Notes under the pieces: generated by a model | Told to the model about the DNA's origin: nothing | The model's input: the letters and a program-made list of their open reading frames with translations, nothing else | Database searches by the model: none | Program-made: the position numbers and the translations under genes | Source: a bacterium | GTDB taxonomy: Bacteria; Desulfobacterota; Desulfobulbia; Desulfobulbales; Desulfobulbaceae | Assembly (NCBI GenBank): GCA_030538155.1 | Contig: JAUNUN010000007.1 | Location: forward strand, 1-64,000 | Direction: 5' to 3' | DNA length: 64,000 bases | In this document: one piece after another, positions 43,840-52,920 of the stretch | How the letters are laid out: the number at the start of each line of letters is the position of its first letter | How positions within the stretch are numbered: position 1 is the stretch's first letter

Positions 43840-44946
43840 TCAGTGCAGACGGTGGCGGAACAGCCAGGTAGCTAGGCTGAGGGTGCACACGGCAATGACG
43901 GCCATGGGCCAGATCTCATGCACCAAAAAACGGATCTCCGTGCCCTCCAGGAAAACCCGGCGCACCACGATGAGAAAATAGCGCATGGGGTTGATGATGG
44001 TGAGGTGCTGCATCCAAAGGGGCATGTTGGCAATCGGCGTGGTGAAACCGGACAAGGTTACCGCAGGCACGATGAAGAGGATGGAGCCCAAGAGCGCCTG
44101 CTGCAGGGTGGTGGAGAAAGAGGAGATCATGAGGCCCACGCCGATGACCGAGAGCAGGTAGATAACGAGCGCCGGATACAGGGTGAGCAGGCTGCCGTGC
44201 AGAGGAATCTTGAACCAGTACACGGTTAAGGCAATGATCAGGCTGACCTCAAAAAGGCCGACTAAAAGACCCGGCAAAGACTTGCCCACCATCACTTCCC
44301 AGGGGCGCATCGGCGTGACCAGGAGTTGGTCAAAGGTGCCGTCTTCGCGCTCGCGCGCAACCGAGAGTGCGGTCACCACCAGGGTAACGATCATGCCCAG
44401 AAGGGCGATGATGCCGGGCACGATGAACCAGCGGCTTTCCAGATTCGGGTTGAACCAGGCGCGCACCGCCAAACGCGCCGGCAGACCAAGGTTCTGGCGC
44501 GCCATCAGCTCTTCGTTAAAATCCGTCACAATGGCGCGCACATAGTTGAGGGCCAGCATGGCGGTATTGGAGTTGCGGCCGTCAATCAGCACCTGCACGC
44601 TACAGCTTTCTCCCCGTACTGCCTGCCGGGAACAGGCATTGTCGATGCGCAGCACCATCAGGGTCTTTTCATGGTCGATCATGGCGGCGATACCGTGCTC
44701 CGACTGGAGATGGGCCACGATGTCAAAGGTGGGGTTGCCCTGAAAACGGCTGATCAGTTCGCGGGAGACGGCGCCGGAATCTTCGTTTAAAATGGCCAGC
44801 CTGACCTTGTTCAGATCAAAGGTGGCGGCATAGCCGAAGACAAAGAGCTGGATGATGGGCGGCACGATAATGGCCATGCGGCTGGATTTATCCAGAAACA
44901 GGGCCAGAAACTCCTTGAGGATGAGGGCATAGATGCGCGCAATCAT
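43840..44946 (-). CDS. ABC-2 type transporter permease (YbhR-like)
   Basis: A 368-residue membrane subunit with an N-terminal span (MAIIVPPIIQLFVFGYAATF), a large periplasmic loop (about 45-170) and five clustered spans in the C-terminal half. The family block AREREDGTFDQLLVTPMRP precedes them. It lies two bases beyond the stop of the other permease. With the neighbouring permease, double ATPase and HlyD-like lipoprotein it forms a YbhGFSR-type exporter; such systems export drugs, cations or unknown compounds. Confidence 0.92.
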   Translation of the reverse strand: MIARIYALILKEFLALFLDKSSRMAIIVPPIIQLFVFGYAATFDLNKVRLAILNEDSGAVSRELISRFQGNPTFDIVAHLQSEHGIAAMIDHEKTLMVLRIDNACSRQAVRGESCSVQVLIDGRNSNTAMLALNYVRAIVTDFNEELMARQNLGLPARLAVRAWFNPNLESRWFIVPGIIALLGMIVTLVVTALSVAREREDGTFDQLLVTPMRPWEVMVGKSLPGLLVGLFEVSLIIALTVYWFKIPLHGSLLTLYPALVIYLLSVIGVGLMISSFSTTLQQALLGSILFIVPAVTLSGFTTPIANMPLWMQHLTIINPMRYFLIVVRRVFLEGTEIRFLVHEIWPMAVIAVCTLSLATWLFRHRLH

Positions 44947-44948
44947 GC

Positions 44949-46073
44949 CTAATCGAGCTGCTTGCCGGTTTTCAGATAGGTCAGGCCCAGGAAGAACAGG
45001 GCCATGGCCAGAAGATAGAGCGAGTTGATCAGCAGGATCGAACCGACATTGCCTACCAGAAAAAGAGTCTGCAGCATGGACACATAGTAGCGGGCCGCAA
45101 TCAGCCGGGTAATGGCCTGGATGATGAGCGGCATGCTGCGGATATCAAAGATAAAGCCCGAAAGGAGAAAGGCGGGCAGAAAGGTGACCACGAGAGACAC
45201 CAGGGCCGCCACAAACTGGCTGCGGAAGACGGTGGAAATGGCCAGGCCCATACCCAGGGCCACCAAAAGGAAGAGTGCTGAAACCGCCAGCAAAAGAATG
45301 AGCGAACCTCGGATGGGTACGGCAAAGAGGAAGTAGGACATGGCGAGCGAAATAAAAAAACCGGCCATGCCGAGCACAAAGTAGGGAATCAGCTTACCCG
45401 CCAGCAGTTCGAAGACCGAGATACGAGTGACCAGGAGAGTTTCCATGGTGCCACGCTCCCATTCCCGGGCAATGACCAGGGCGGTGAGCAAGGACCCGAT
45501 CAGGGTCATGACTACGGCCACTACCCCAGGTACCAGGTAGTCGGTGGAGCGCACCTCCGGGTTGTACCAGATGCGCTGCTCCAGTTGCAGCGGCGGTTTG
45601 AGGCTCTCACCACGCACCTCCAACTGTCTCTCCAGCCAGCCGAACCAGATGCCCTGAATATAGCCGTCCACCAGACGGGCGGTGTTGGCATCCACGCCAT
45701 TGACAATCACCCCAATGGGCGGACTGCTGCGGGAGAGGTAGTCGGCGTCAAAGTTGTCGCGCAGCCAGACTATGCCCTGCACCTGGGCCCGTTTCATCAG
45801 CTCTTCCGCCTCCTGTATGCTACTCATCAGGCGCGGCTGAAAATAGGGACTGTTGAAGAAGGAGGCTGCAAAAGCATTGCTCTTGTCCCCGGATTTTTCA
45901 ATAACGATGGCCAAGGGCACGTTCTTGGCATCGAGCGATACGCCGTAGCCAAAAATAAAGAGCAGCACCAGGGGCAAGACCAGGGCAATGGCCAGGCTGG
46001 AGGGGTCGCGAATCACCTGCAGCCATTCCTTGCGCACCAAGCCGCCAAGCCGCATCATTCGTCCGGGCTTCAT
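44949..46073 (-). CDS. ABC-2 type transporter permease (YbhS-like)
   Basis: A 374-residue partner of the previous permease with the same plan: N-terminal span (LVLPLVLLFIFGYGVSLDAK), periplasmic loop, then AREWERGTMETLLVTRISVFELL and five spans. Its ATG overlaps the ATPase stop by ATGA (46070-46073). The two permeases are homologous and presumably form the heterodimeric channel. Confidence 0.92.
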   Translation of the reverse strand: MKPGRMMRLGGLVRKEWLQVIRDPSSLAIALVLPLVLLFIFGYGVSLDAKNVPLAIVIEKSGDKSNAFAASFFNSPYFQPRLMSSIQEAEELMKRAQVQGIVWLRDNFDADYLSRSSPPIGVIVNGVDANTARLVDGYIQGIWFGWLERQLEVRGESLKPPLQLEQRIWYNPEVRSTDYLVPGVVAVVMTLIGSLLTALVIAREWERGTMETLLVTRISVFELLAGKLIPYFVLGMAGFFISLAMSYFLFAVPIRGSLILLLAVSALFLLVALGMGLAISTVFRSQFVAALVSLVVTFLPAFLLSGFIFDIRSMPLIIQAITRLIAARYYVSMLQTLFLVGNVGSILLINSLYLLAMALFFLGLTYLKTGKQLD

Positions 46074-47890
46074 GCTTGGGCCTCCGTTTCCTGGTGCATC
46101 TTGATAAGCCCGATAAAGGCGTCTTCCATACTGGCCTCGGCGGCCCCATCTTTGCCGCCGTATTCCTTTTTCATGAATTCCGGCGTACCTTCGGCCAGAA
46201 CCCGGCCCTCCGCCATGATGACTAGGCGGTCGCAGTATTCGGCCTCTTCCATGAAATGGGTGGTGATCAAGACGGTCACGCCCTGTTCGGCAACCTGGTT
46301 GATCTGCTGCCAGAATTCGCGTCGAGCCAGGGGATCGACGCCTGAGGTGGGTTCATCCAGAAAAAGCACCTCCGGTCCGTGCATGAGCGCCACGGCTAGG
46401 GCCAGGCGCTGCTTGTAGCCCAGGGGCAGCATCTGGCTGGAGACATGGGCAAAGGGGCTGAGGGCAAAGCTGTTAAGCGCCCACTGGATGCGTTCACTGC
46501 GGCGTTTGCCGCTCAGGCCGTAGGCGCTGCTGAAAAAGCGCAGGTTGTGCATGACGCTTAAATTGCCGTACAGAGAAAATTTCTGCGCCATGTAGCCGAT
46601 TTTGGCACGGGCCGCCGAAGCGGCGCTGCGCAGGTTCACCCCGGCAACCGTGCAGGAGCCGCTGGAGATGGGGAGCAGACCGCAGAGCATGCGGAAGGTG
46701 GTGGTCTTGCCGGCCCCGTTTGCGCCGAGAAGGCCGAAGATTTCGCCGCGACCCACCTGAAAGCTGACCTGATCCACTGCGACAAAAGACCCGAAGCGTC
46801 GCACCAGCTTGTCCGCGCGGATGATGGCCGAGTCGGCATCTGTTGATGAATCGGAAAATTGTGTTTGTTTTGAAGTAGCGGCAGTGGCGGGTCTTGGGGC
46901 TGCCTGCCCCATTTCCAGGGACATGGCTGCAGGAACGGCAGCATCGTGTTCTGCCTTATCCCGAAGGGCAGCGAGGAAAAAGTCCTCAAACCTGGGTGCT
47001 GTCGGCTCCATGACCAGGTCTTCAAGGCCGGGGAACTGCTGCTGATCAAGGCTGATTCCTTCCCGGCCGACCACTCGCACTGCCGGCCCCTGCCCCAGGG
47101 CATCCAAGACTTCAGGCACTTTGAGCAGTTGCATCTGCAGGCGGCGTCTGCTCATGGCCCGGCTGCGCAAGAGCCAGGTGCGGCCCTGCATTTGGCTGCG
47201 GAAATGGGCCGGGCCGGCCTGACCAAGGATCGCGCCCCGGTGGATGAGCGCCACTTCCGCGCAGCGTTCTGCCTCGTCCAGGTAGGCGGTGCTGAGGAGC
47301 ACGCTGACACCGTCTTCTTCCACCAGGCGATAGACGATCTGCCACAGTTCGCGCCGGGAAACCGGATCCACGCCAACCGTGGGTTCATCCAAAAGCAGCA
47401 ACCTGGGCGAGCGCACCAGGGTGCACATCAGGCCGAGTTTCTGCTTCATGCCGCCCGAGAGCTTGCCTGCCAGACGTTTGCCGAAGGGCTCCATGCCCGA
47501 CATTTCCATGAGGCGCTGATAGCGGGCCGGCCGTTCCGCCGGTGGCACTCCGTGCAGGTTGGCAAAGAGATCCATGTTTTCCCGCACGCTCAAATCCTCA
47601 TAGAGACCAAAACGTTGGGGCATGTAGCCAATCAGGCCCTGCACCTCCAGGGTTTGTTGCACCGTATCTAGGCCCAGCACCTGCAACTCGCCGGAAGTAG
47701 GCGTGAGCAGACCGGCGCAGAGCCGCATGAAGGTGGTCTTACCGGCTCCGTCCGGGCCGATCAGCCCGGTAACCTGGCCGGGCGCGACGCTCAGGTTGAA
47801 GCCGGCCAGGGCGCGCACGTCTTCATGGGCGCGGGTAAAGCGTTTGCCAAGCGACTTGGCTACAATAACTTGCTCATGCCGCTTGTGCAT
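46070..47890 (-). CDS. Double-ATPase ABC subunit (YbhF-like)
   Basis: A 606-residue cytoplasmic protein with two ABC ATPase domains in tandem. Domain 1 has GLIGPDGAGKTTF, signature LSGGMKQKLGL and Walker B LLLLDEPTVGVDP. Domain 2 (from about residue 360) has GLLGANGAGKTTTF, signature LPLGYKQRLALA and VLFLDEPTSGVDP. The second signature departs from LSGG; as I recall, YbhF-type proteins share this. A linker rich in Ala, Ser and Thr joins them. It is translationally coupled to the permease downstream. Confidence 0.94.
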   Translation of the reverse strand: MHKRHEQVIVAKSLGKRFTRAHEDVRALAGFNLSVAPGQVTGLIGPDGAGKTTFMRLCAGLLTPTSGELQVLGLDTVQQTLEVQGLIGYMPQRFGLYEDLSVRENMDLFANLHGVPPAERPARYQRLMEMSGMEPFGKRLAGKLSGGMKQKLGLMCTLVRSPRLLLLDEPTVGVDPVSRRELWQIVYRLVEEDGVSVLLSTAYLDEAERCAEVALIHRGAILGQAGPAHFRSQMQGRTWLLRSRAMSRRRLQMQLLKVPEVLDALGQGPAVRVVGREGISLDQQQFPGLEDLVMEPTAPRFEDFFLAALRDKAEHDAAVPAAMSLEMGQAAPRPATAATSKQTQFSDSSTDADSAIIRADKLVRRFGSFVAVDQVSFQVGRGEIFGLLGANGAGKTTTFRMLCGLLPISSGSCTVAGVNLRSAASAARAKIGYMAQKFSLYGNLSVMHNLRFFSSAYGLSGKRRSERIQWALNSFALSPFAHVSSQMLPLGYKQRLALAVALMHGPEVLFLDEPTSGVDPLARREFWQQINQVAEQGVTVLITTHFMEEAEYCDRLVIMAEGRVLAEGTPEFMKKEYGGKDGAAEASMEDAFIGLIKMHQETEAQA

Positions 47891-47955
47891 ACCGCTTCCG
47901 GGCTGGAGGGACTTGGTTGGAAAAAGGGGCTGGCGGCGCGGAATTCATGCAGAAC

Positions 47956-49065
47956 TCATGGCGCATCAGGGGCAGGCGAACCAGGCGCCGGCACCGCTGC
48001 ACAGGGGTCCGTGCCCAGGGCGGTAATCGGGGCCTTGCGCTCAAGACGCACCGTAACCGGCATGCCCAGCCGCAACTCATGGGCATCATTACAGACCATG
48101 ACCCGCGCCTGATAGACGAGTTTGGTGCGCAGTTCCGTTGTTTCCACTGTTTTGGGAGTAAATTCGGCGGTGGAGGAAACAAAGCCCACCCAGGCCCGGT
48201 AGGTCTTGCCTGGAAAGGAGTCGCTCAGCACCTCTGCAGCCATGCCTTCGCGGATATGGCCCAGGTCGGGCTCGTTGATATAGGTGCGTACCCAGAGCGG
48301 ATCGCTCAGCGCCAGGGTGAAGACCGGCGCGCCCGGGGCAGCCATGGCCCCCGGTTCCAGGATACGGCTGCGGATGATGCCGCCGGCTGGGGCAATGAGA
48401 CGGCTGTCTGCAAGTCGTTTTTCCGCCAGGCCCAGAGCTGCGCGCACAGAGGCCAAGCCCGCTTCGGCGGCGGCAATGTCTTCCTTGCGCGCGCCTTCTT
48501 CGGCTAGAGACAGTCCTTCTTGGGCGGATTTGAGGGCCGCCTGTGCTGTTTGGGCTCGAGCCCGGGCGCTGTCCACCTCCTGCTTGGCAATGTTATTGCT
48601 CGTATAGAGGCGGGTTTTGCGGTCCAGCACCAGTTGGGCCTCCTGCAGGGTAGCCCCGGCAGAGGTCACCGCAGCCTGGGCCTGCAGCACCTCCTGGGTG
48701 CGGCTACCTGCCTGCAGGCGCTTGAGCGTCTGTTCCTGGGCCGCAACCTCGCCTTGCAGCCGGGCCACGTCCAGGACAAAGCGTTCAGGATCAAGCTCGG
48801 CCAAAAGCTCGCCGGCTTCCACTTGCGCCCCTTCCTCCACCAGGACCGAACGGATTTTGCCGCCATCCTGAAAGGCTAGCTGCACCTCGCGGATATCGAT
48901 ATTGCCGTAGAGGAGAAGAGCGCCGTCTTTTTCTTTATTTTTACCGAAATCACAGCCGGATACAGCCAGCAGACAGAGGCCGGCGGCAAGAATGCACAGC
49001 AAATGCGGGAGGAAATGCGGGAGCCGGTGCGGTAGACGAGACGAGAACAACATGCGGCGTTTCAC
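47956..49065 (-). CDS. HlyD-family periplasmic adaptor, predicted lipoprotein (YbhG-like)
   Basis: The membrane-fusion component of the exporter. It has 369 residues from a GTG; an ATG at 49053 preceded by AAGGTG is an alternative start. The signal sequence ends in a lipobox (LLAVSGC, Cys near residue 38), so the protein is probably anchored by lipid in the inner membrane. A lipoyl-like half motif (IREVQLAFQDGGKI), a long coiled-coil hairpin rich in Ala, Glu and Gln (about 105-215), a second lipoyl half (LIAPAGGIIRSR) and a beta-barrel domain follow. It lies 65 bases upstream of the ATPase gene. Confidence 0.93.
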   Translation of the reverse strand: MKRRMLFSSRLPHRLPHFLPHLLCILAAGLCLLAVSGCDFGKNKEKDGALLLYGNIDIREVQLAFQDGGKIRSVLVEEGAQVEAGELLAELDPERFVLDVARLQGEVAAQEQTLKRLQAGSRTQEVLQAQAAVTSAGATLQEAQLVLDRKTRLYTSNNIAKQEVDSARARAQTAQAALKSAQEGLSLAEEGARKEDIAAAEAGLASVRAALGLAEKRLADSRLIAPAGGIIRSRILEPGAMAAPGAPVFTLALSDPLWVRTYINEPDLGHIREGMAAEVLSDSFPGKTYRAWVGFVSSTAEFTPKTVETTELRTKLVYQARVMVCNDAHELRLGMPVTVRLERKAPITALGTDPCAAVPAPGSPAPDAP

Positions 49066-49073
49066 CTTGCTGT

Positions 49074-49490
<417 letters not shown>

Positions 49491-49529
49491 GGCGTGGTTC
49501 CGTGTATGAACTGGTTTGCAACTGCAGCA

Positions 49530-50594
49530 TCAGTCGACATGGCGTCTGGATATCGCCTCGAATTCATCCTGTACCTGGAGCAGGGCCTCCAGAAGGACGG
49601 GGTCAAAGGCATGGCTGTTTTCCTCGGTTATAATCTGTATGGCCTGCGCATGGGGCAGGGCAGGCTTGTACACCCGCTTGCAGATGAGGGCGTCGTAGAT
49701 GTCGGCGAGCGTCATCAGGCGGCCGGCCAGCGGAATGTCTTGGCCTTTCAGCCCCCTGGGATAGCCGGAGCCGTCAAAGCGTTCGTGGTGCCCACCGCTG
49801 ATATCCTTGGCGCATTTGAGAAAAGCGGTGTTCTGACCTGCCATCTGCTCAAGGTTACTGATGATTTCTTCACCGTAGATGGTGTGGTTCTTCATGATGG
49901 TGTATTCGTCTGCAGTTAGACCGGAGGGCTTGAGCAGGATACTGTCGGGAATGGCCACCTTGCCGATATCATGCAAGGGTGCTGATTTATAGAGGATGCT
50001 GATATATTCCCTGGTCAGCAGATCGGTATAATGACCGTTCAGGGCAACGGTCTCGGCCAGCACCCGCACATACTCCATGGTGCGGCGAATATGGCCGCCG
50101 GTTTCCCGGTCGCGGTACTCCGCCATCTCGCCCATGGCCTCGATGATCACATCCTTGAGCTGCTCGATGGCATAGGTGCGCTCCTCCACCATGGCCGTCA
50201 GCTTTGTACGGTAGGCGTAGAGTTCCAGATGATTGCGCACCCGCGAGCGCAGCTCCATGCCGTTGAAGGGCTTGGTGATATAGTCTACACCGCCGAGATT
50301 AAAGCCCCGCACCACATCTTCGGCCTCGGTACGGGCGGTGAGAAAGATAATGGGAATAGAGCTGACATACGGGTTTTGTCGCAGCCGGGACACCGTTTCA
50401 AAACCGTCCAAACCCGGCATCATCACGTCCATGAGGATGAGTTGCGGCTTGGCCACGGCGATGCGGGCCAGGGCCTGCTCACCGGAAAGGGCGTAGGCAA
50501 AATCGCAATCCAGCTCCTGCAAATGGGAAATGGCGATCTGAATATTGTCGGCAACATCATCGACAATGAAGATCAAAGGTCTGCTCGCATTCAT
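49530..50594 (-). CDS. Response regulator with HD-GYP phosphodiesterase domain
   Basis: A 354-residue protein: receiver domain (1-120; phospho-acceptor Asp56 in LILMDVMMPGLDG, Lys108 in ITKPF), then an HD-GYP domain (about 155-345) with HDIGK at 208-212 and HHERFDGSGYPRGL ending in GYP at 277-279. The metal-binding and GYP residues look complete, so it should hydrolyse cyclic di-GMP when phosphorylated. Its ATG overlaps by ATGA the stop of the kinase-like gene upstream. Confidence 0.94.
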   Translation of the reverse strand: MNASRPLIFIVDDVADNIQIAISHLQELDCDFAYALSGEQALARIAVAKPQLILMDVMMPGLDGFETVSRLRQNPYVSSIPIIFLTARTEAEDVVRGFNLGGVDYITKPFNGMELRSRVRNHLELYAYRTKLTAMVEERTYAIEQLKDVIIEAMGEMAEYRDRETGGHIRRTMEYVRVLAETVALNGHYTDLLTREYISILYKSAPLHDIGKVAIPDSILLKPSGLTADEYTIMKNHTIYGEEIISNLEQMAGQNTAFLKCAKDISGGHHERFDGSGYPRGLKGQDIPLAGRLMTLADIYDALICKRVYKPALPHAQAIQIITEENSHAFDPVLLEALLQVQDEFEAISRRHVD

Positions 50595-51607
50595 GAATGG
50601 GCCGCCTGCAGAAGTGAAGTCAGCTTGGTGATGATGTCTTCAAGGCCCGCAATATCCGGTATCGAGGCGCAGCGCACGAGTTCTCTGCCCGCCTCCTCCA
50701 TGGGTGCGCATTTTTGCTCCTGCCCCACTGCTTGCAGGCACTTTCCCAGGTCAATGGTGACATCAAGGCTGCCGGTGTGGCTGATTGCGGCCAAAAGCTT
50801 GCTCATCTGCACATTCCAGTACGGCCGAATGCAGGCAATAAAATCCTGTGCCCCGCGGCCCTCGCCACTGCCGGCCTTTTGGGGTGGTGCGTGTTCAGGA
50901 GTTACCCTGTTTTTCGTCAAACTGTGCACCCAGGCATCCACCATGCTGCGCAGGTGCTTTAATTGAAAGGGCTTCTGCAGAAAGTCGTCGAAATAGGGAC
51001 TGTATTCCTCTTGTTTCAGGGACTGTCCAGTCATGGCGATTAAAGGGATAGCCGCTGTGGTTGCATCGCTGCGCAAGAACTTTGCCACCTGCCGGCCGTC
51101 GGTATCGGGCAGATGCAGATCAAGAAAGATGAGGTTCGGCAATTCGGCAAAGGCGAGTTCCAGTGCCCCCGCGCCGGTGCTGGCGGTGAGGATGGCAAAA
51201 TGGTCTTCGCTGAAGATGTCCATGAATAGATCGCGGATCATGGAGGAATCTTCGACCACCAGAAACTTGAGCGGCGCATGTTCATGCGCTCGTACCGGCG
51301 CAACAGCAGCCGGAGCGGCAGGATGCGCCTGCAAAATGAGCTCTGCTGAGGGATCCTTTATCTGCCGCATCCAGCTATCGAGGATATCCACCAGGGCCAG
51401 GCTGCTCTTGACGATATTGTCTGCAAAGTGTTGCTGCTTGGCATCCAAGCTGGTCTTGTTCAGCATCTCCGCATAGCCCATGATAGCGTTTAAAGGGGTG
51501 CGGATTTCATGACTGATCTTGGCGAGAAATTCAGCCTGTCTGCGCCGGCGCTGTTCCGACACGGTCTGGCCGCCGATATGGGATGTCGCATCGTCCTGAA
51601 TAGTCAT
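50591..51607 (-). CDS. HisKA-receiver hybrid protein lacking a kinase ATPase domain
   Basis: 338 residues. Residues about 20-85 are a HisKA dimerisation/phosphotransfer domain with the H-box FLAKISHEIRTPLNAIMGY (His33). No HATPase_c domain follows: an Ala/Pro linker leads directly to a receiver domain (113-225; Glu119/Asp120, Asp163 in FLDLHLPDTDG, Lys212 in QKPF). The C-terminal ~90 residues are helical and might be a diverged Hpt domain. Without an ATPase it cannot autophosphorylate, so it probably acts as a phosphorelay intermediate or dimer partner for the coupled HD-GYP regulator. Confidence 0.88.
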   Translation of the reverse strand: MTIQDDATSHIGGQTVSEQRRRRQAEFLAKISHEIRTPLNAIMGYAEMLNKTSLDAKQQHFADNIVKSSLALVDILDSWMRQIKDPSAELILQAHPAAPAAVAPVRAHEHAPLKFLVVEDSSMIRDLFMDIFSEDHFAILTASTGAGALELAFAELPNLIFLDLHLPDTDGRQVAKFLRSDATTAAIPLIAMTGQSLKQEEYSPYFDDFLQKPFQLKHLRSMVDAWVHSLTKNRVTPEHAPPQKAGSGEGRGAQDFIACIRPYWNVQMSKLLAAISHTGSLDVTIDLGKCLQAVGQEQKCAPMEEAGRELVRCASIPDIAGLEDIITKLTSLLQAAHS

Positions 51608-51675
51608 GGCGAGACGTCGGGGAAGGAGATGATCCAGCTATGCCGGACTGCGGGCTGTCCGGGGCTGGTAAAGAT

Positions 51676-51699
51676 TGTGCCGCACCTTCTTGCGGCACA
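51676..51699. repeat. Short perfect hairpin
   Basis: A nine-base perfect stem (51676-51684, TGTGCCGCA, with 51691-51699) and a six-base loop lie about 70 bases upstream of the kinase-like gene. On the minus strand it is followed by ATCTTT, so a weak terminator is possible; an operator or leader structure is the alternative. Confidence 0.6.
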
Positions 51700-51760
51700 G
51701 GGTACATGATACTACACAGCACAAAGGCTACTACTGCACATCGTAAAGGCTACGAATGTT

Positions 51761-51809
51761 GCTTATGCCCGGCGCAGACCCTACAACGGTCTGTTTTCCC
51801 GGCATAAGC
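51761..51809. repeat. Nested inverted repeat, candidate structured RNA or operator
   Basis: Outer arms GCTTATGCC (51761-51769) and GGCATAAGC (51801-51809) enclose a second perfect stem CAGACC/GGTCTG (51775-51780, 51788-51793) with a seven-base loop. No T run follows. Two co-axial perfect stems are unlikely by chance in so short a stretch, but no known RNA family comes to mind. Confidence 0.5.
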
Positions 51810-51960
51810 CGGTCGTGTAGCTCAGGTCATATATAAGGTTATCAGGGCCCCGGGCGGCAAAACCAGCCCGTCCTTGCAGGAGGGAAGGTATTATTTGAGC
51901 TGATCCCTCCTGATTTCCTGTGATCTTCTCTGTTCCAATGCGGCCGGCTGCTCGGCTCTT

Positions 51961-52015
51961 ATTCCGTTTTCAGATCAAGGCCGACACAGACAGGGCTTTG
52001 ACATGGAAATGGAAT
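51961..52015 (+). repeat. Hairpin repeat, copy A (55 bases)
   Basis: An imperfect palindrome of 55 bases bounded by ATTCC and GGAAT. It is the same length as copy B (34872-34926, opposite strand) and agrees at 48 of 55 positions. The shared core is CAGATCAA, GCCGACACAG and ATGGAAATGGAAT. It lies 55 bases beyond the stop of the SH3-domain gene. Confidence 0.8.
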
Positions 52016-52069
52016 TACGCGTCGAAGCGCGGAACACCAAGGTTGCCGGGCACTTAGCACCTAGCCGGA

Positions 52070-52744
52070 TCAGTAGAGCGAAGTCCGTTTTTTACGGCCG
52101 CTACCCGAAAAACGGCCTATGAGCCAGCCTAAAAACAGTGCGCCGCCACCGGCCAGAAACCACATGATGGACTGGTTCATCTTTAGGGCCTTGTTTTCAA
52201 TCTGGGCCTGGGCAAGTTTTTCTTCTACCTCGCCAAGCTGGGTGCGCGCATCTTCCAGCGAATTTCTGGTATGGAGGATGCTGTCCGGATCATTGGTCAG
52301 GGTGGTGTACTTGTCTTCCAGGGTATTGCGATCCGTGGTGCAGGATGCAAGCTCCTGCTTGAGCTGGGAGTTGGCCGCATTCACCTCTTTGAAAGCGGCC
52401 TCCGCGTCCATCAGTACCTTGCCGCTCACCGAGCCGGGTTGAAAGGCTTCGGTCGGCACAAAGGGGGCTTTGCTCAGGTTACGGGTGCGGACCCAGCCCG
52501 AAGCGCCATTGGCCACCTTAACCCTAGACCATTCATTGTTGCCATCCAATAGCTCTACCGGTTCCGCCAGGTTGACGGTGGCGACAATCTTGCTCCGGAT
52601 GGACTGCGATTCCCGTATGATGATTTCCATGGCCGGTTTGGCGTAGCGTGTTTCCGCGTAGGCCGGGGCTAAGGGCAGGGTGGCGGCAAAGAGCAAGGCA
52701 AAGAGGAAAAGAAAGGCGATTGCACCCTTGAACCGTAGCTTCAT
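52070..52744 (-). CDS. SH3-domain envelope protein (TIGR04211/YgiM-like)
   Basis: From MKLRFKGAI the protein has 224 residues; earlier in-frame starts at 52771 and 52825 have no better ribosome site. It has a signal peptide ending PAYA, a bacterial SH3 domain (about 30-90: IIIRESQSIRSKIVATVN, WSRVKVANGASGWVRTRNL), a coiled coil (about 115-185), a C-terminal membrane span (MWFLAGGGALFLGWLIG) and a basic tail (RKKR). This is the layout of the TIGR04211 family. Its likely site is the periplasmic face of the inner membrane. The role is unknown. Confidence 0.85.
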   Translation of the reverse strand: MKLRFKGAIAFLFLFALLFAATLPLAPAYAETRYAKPAMEIIIRESQSIRSKIVATVNLAEPVELLDGNNEWSRVKVANGASGWVRTRNLSKAPFVPTEAFQPGSVSGKVLMDAEAAFKEVNAANSQLKQELASCTTDRNTLEDKYTTLTNDPDSILHTRNSLEDARTQLGEVEEKLAQAQIENKALKMNQSIMWFLAGGGALFLGWLIGRFSGSGRKKRTSLY

Positions 52745-52920
52745 TTGAAATGCGGTGTCTTTTTGAGTCATTGTCTGATGTATGTGCAAGATTATGTTGC
52801 AAAAAATGGCCGGATTCCGACTCATGCCGCAGGCATGATACTATTTTGGGGCTACGTTACCACAAAACGCTGCCGCTCCAAACGCTTTCCTCTGTCGGAA
52901 GGCGGGTAGCGGCGGAAAAT

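Larger units (their letters stand above)
51608..52069. other. Intergenic region rich in inverted repeats
   Basis: About 460 bases without a convincing gene, between two leftward genes. It holds three inverted-repeat structures (51676-51699, 51761-51809, 51961-52015), listed separately. None is followed by a clear T run, so they are not ordinary terminators. The promoter of the kinase-like/HD-GYP pair should lie here. Confidence 0.6.
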
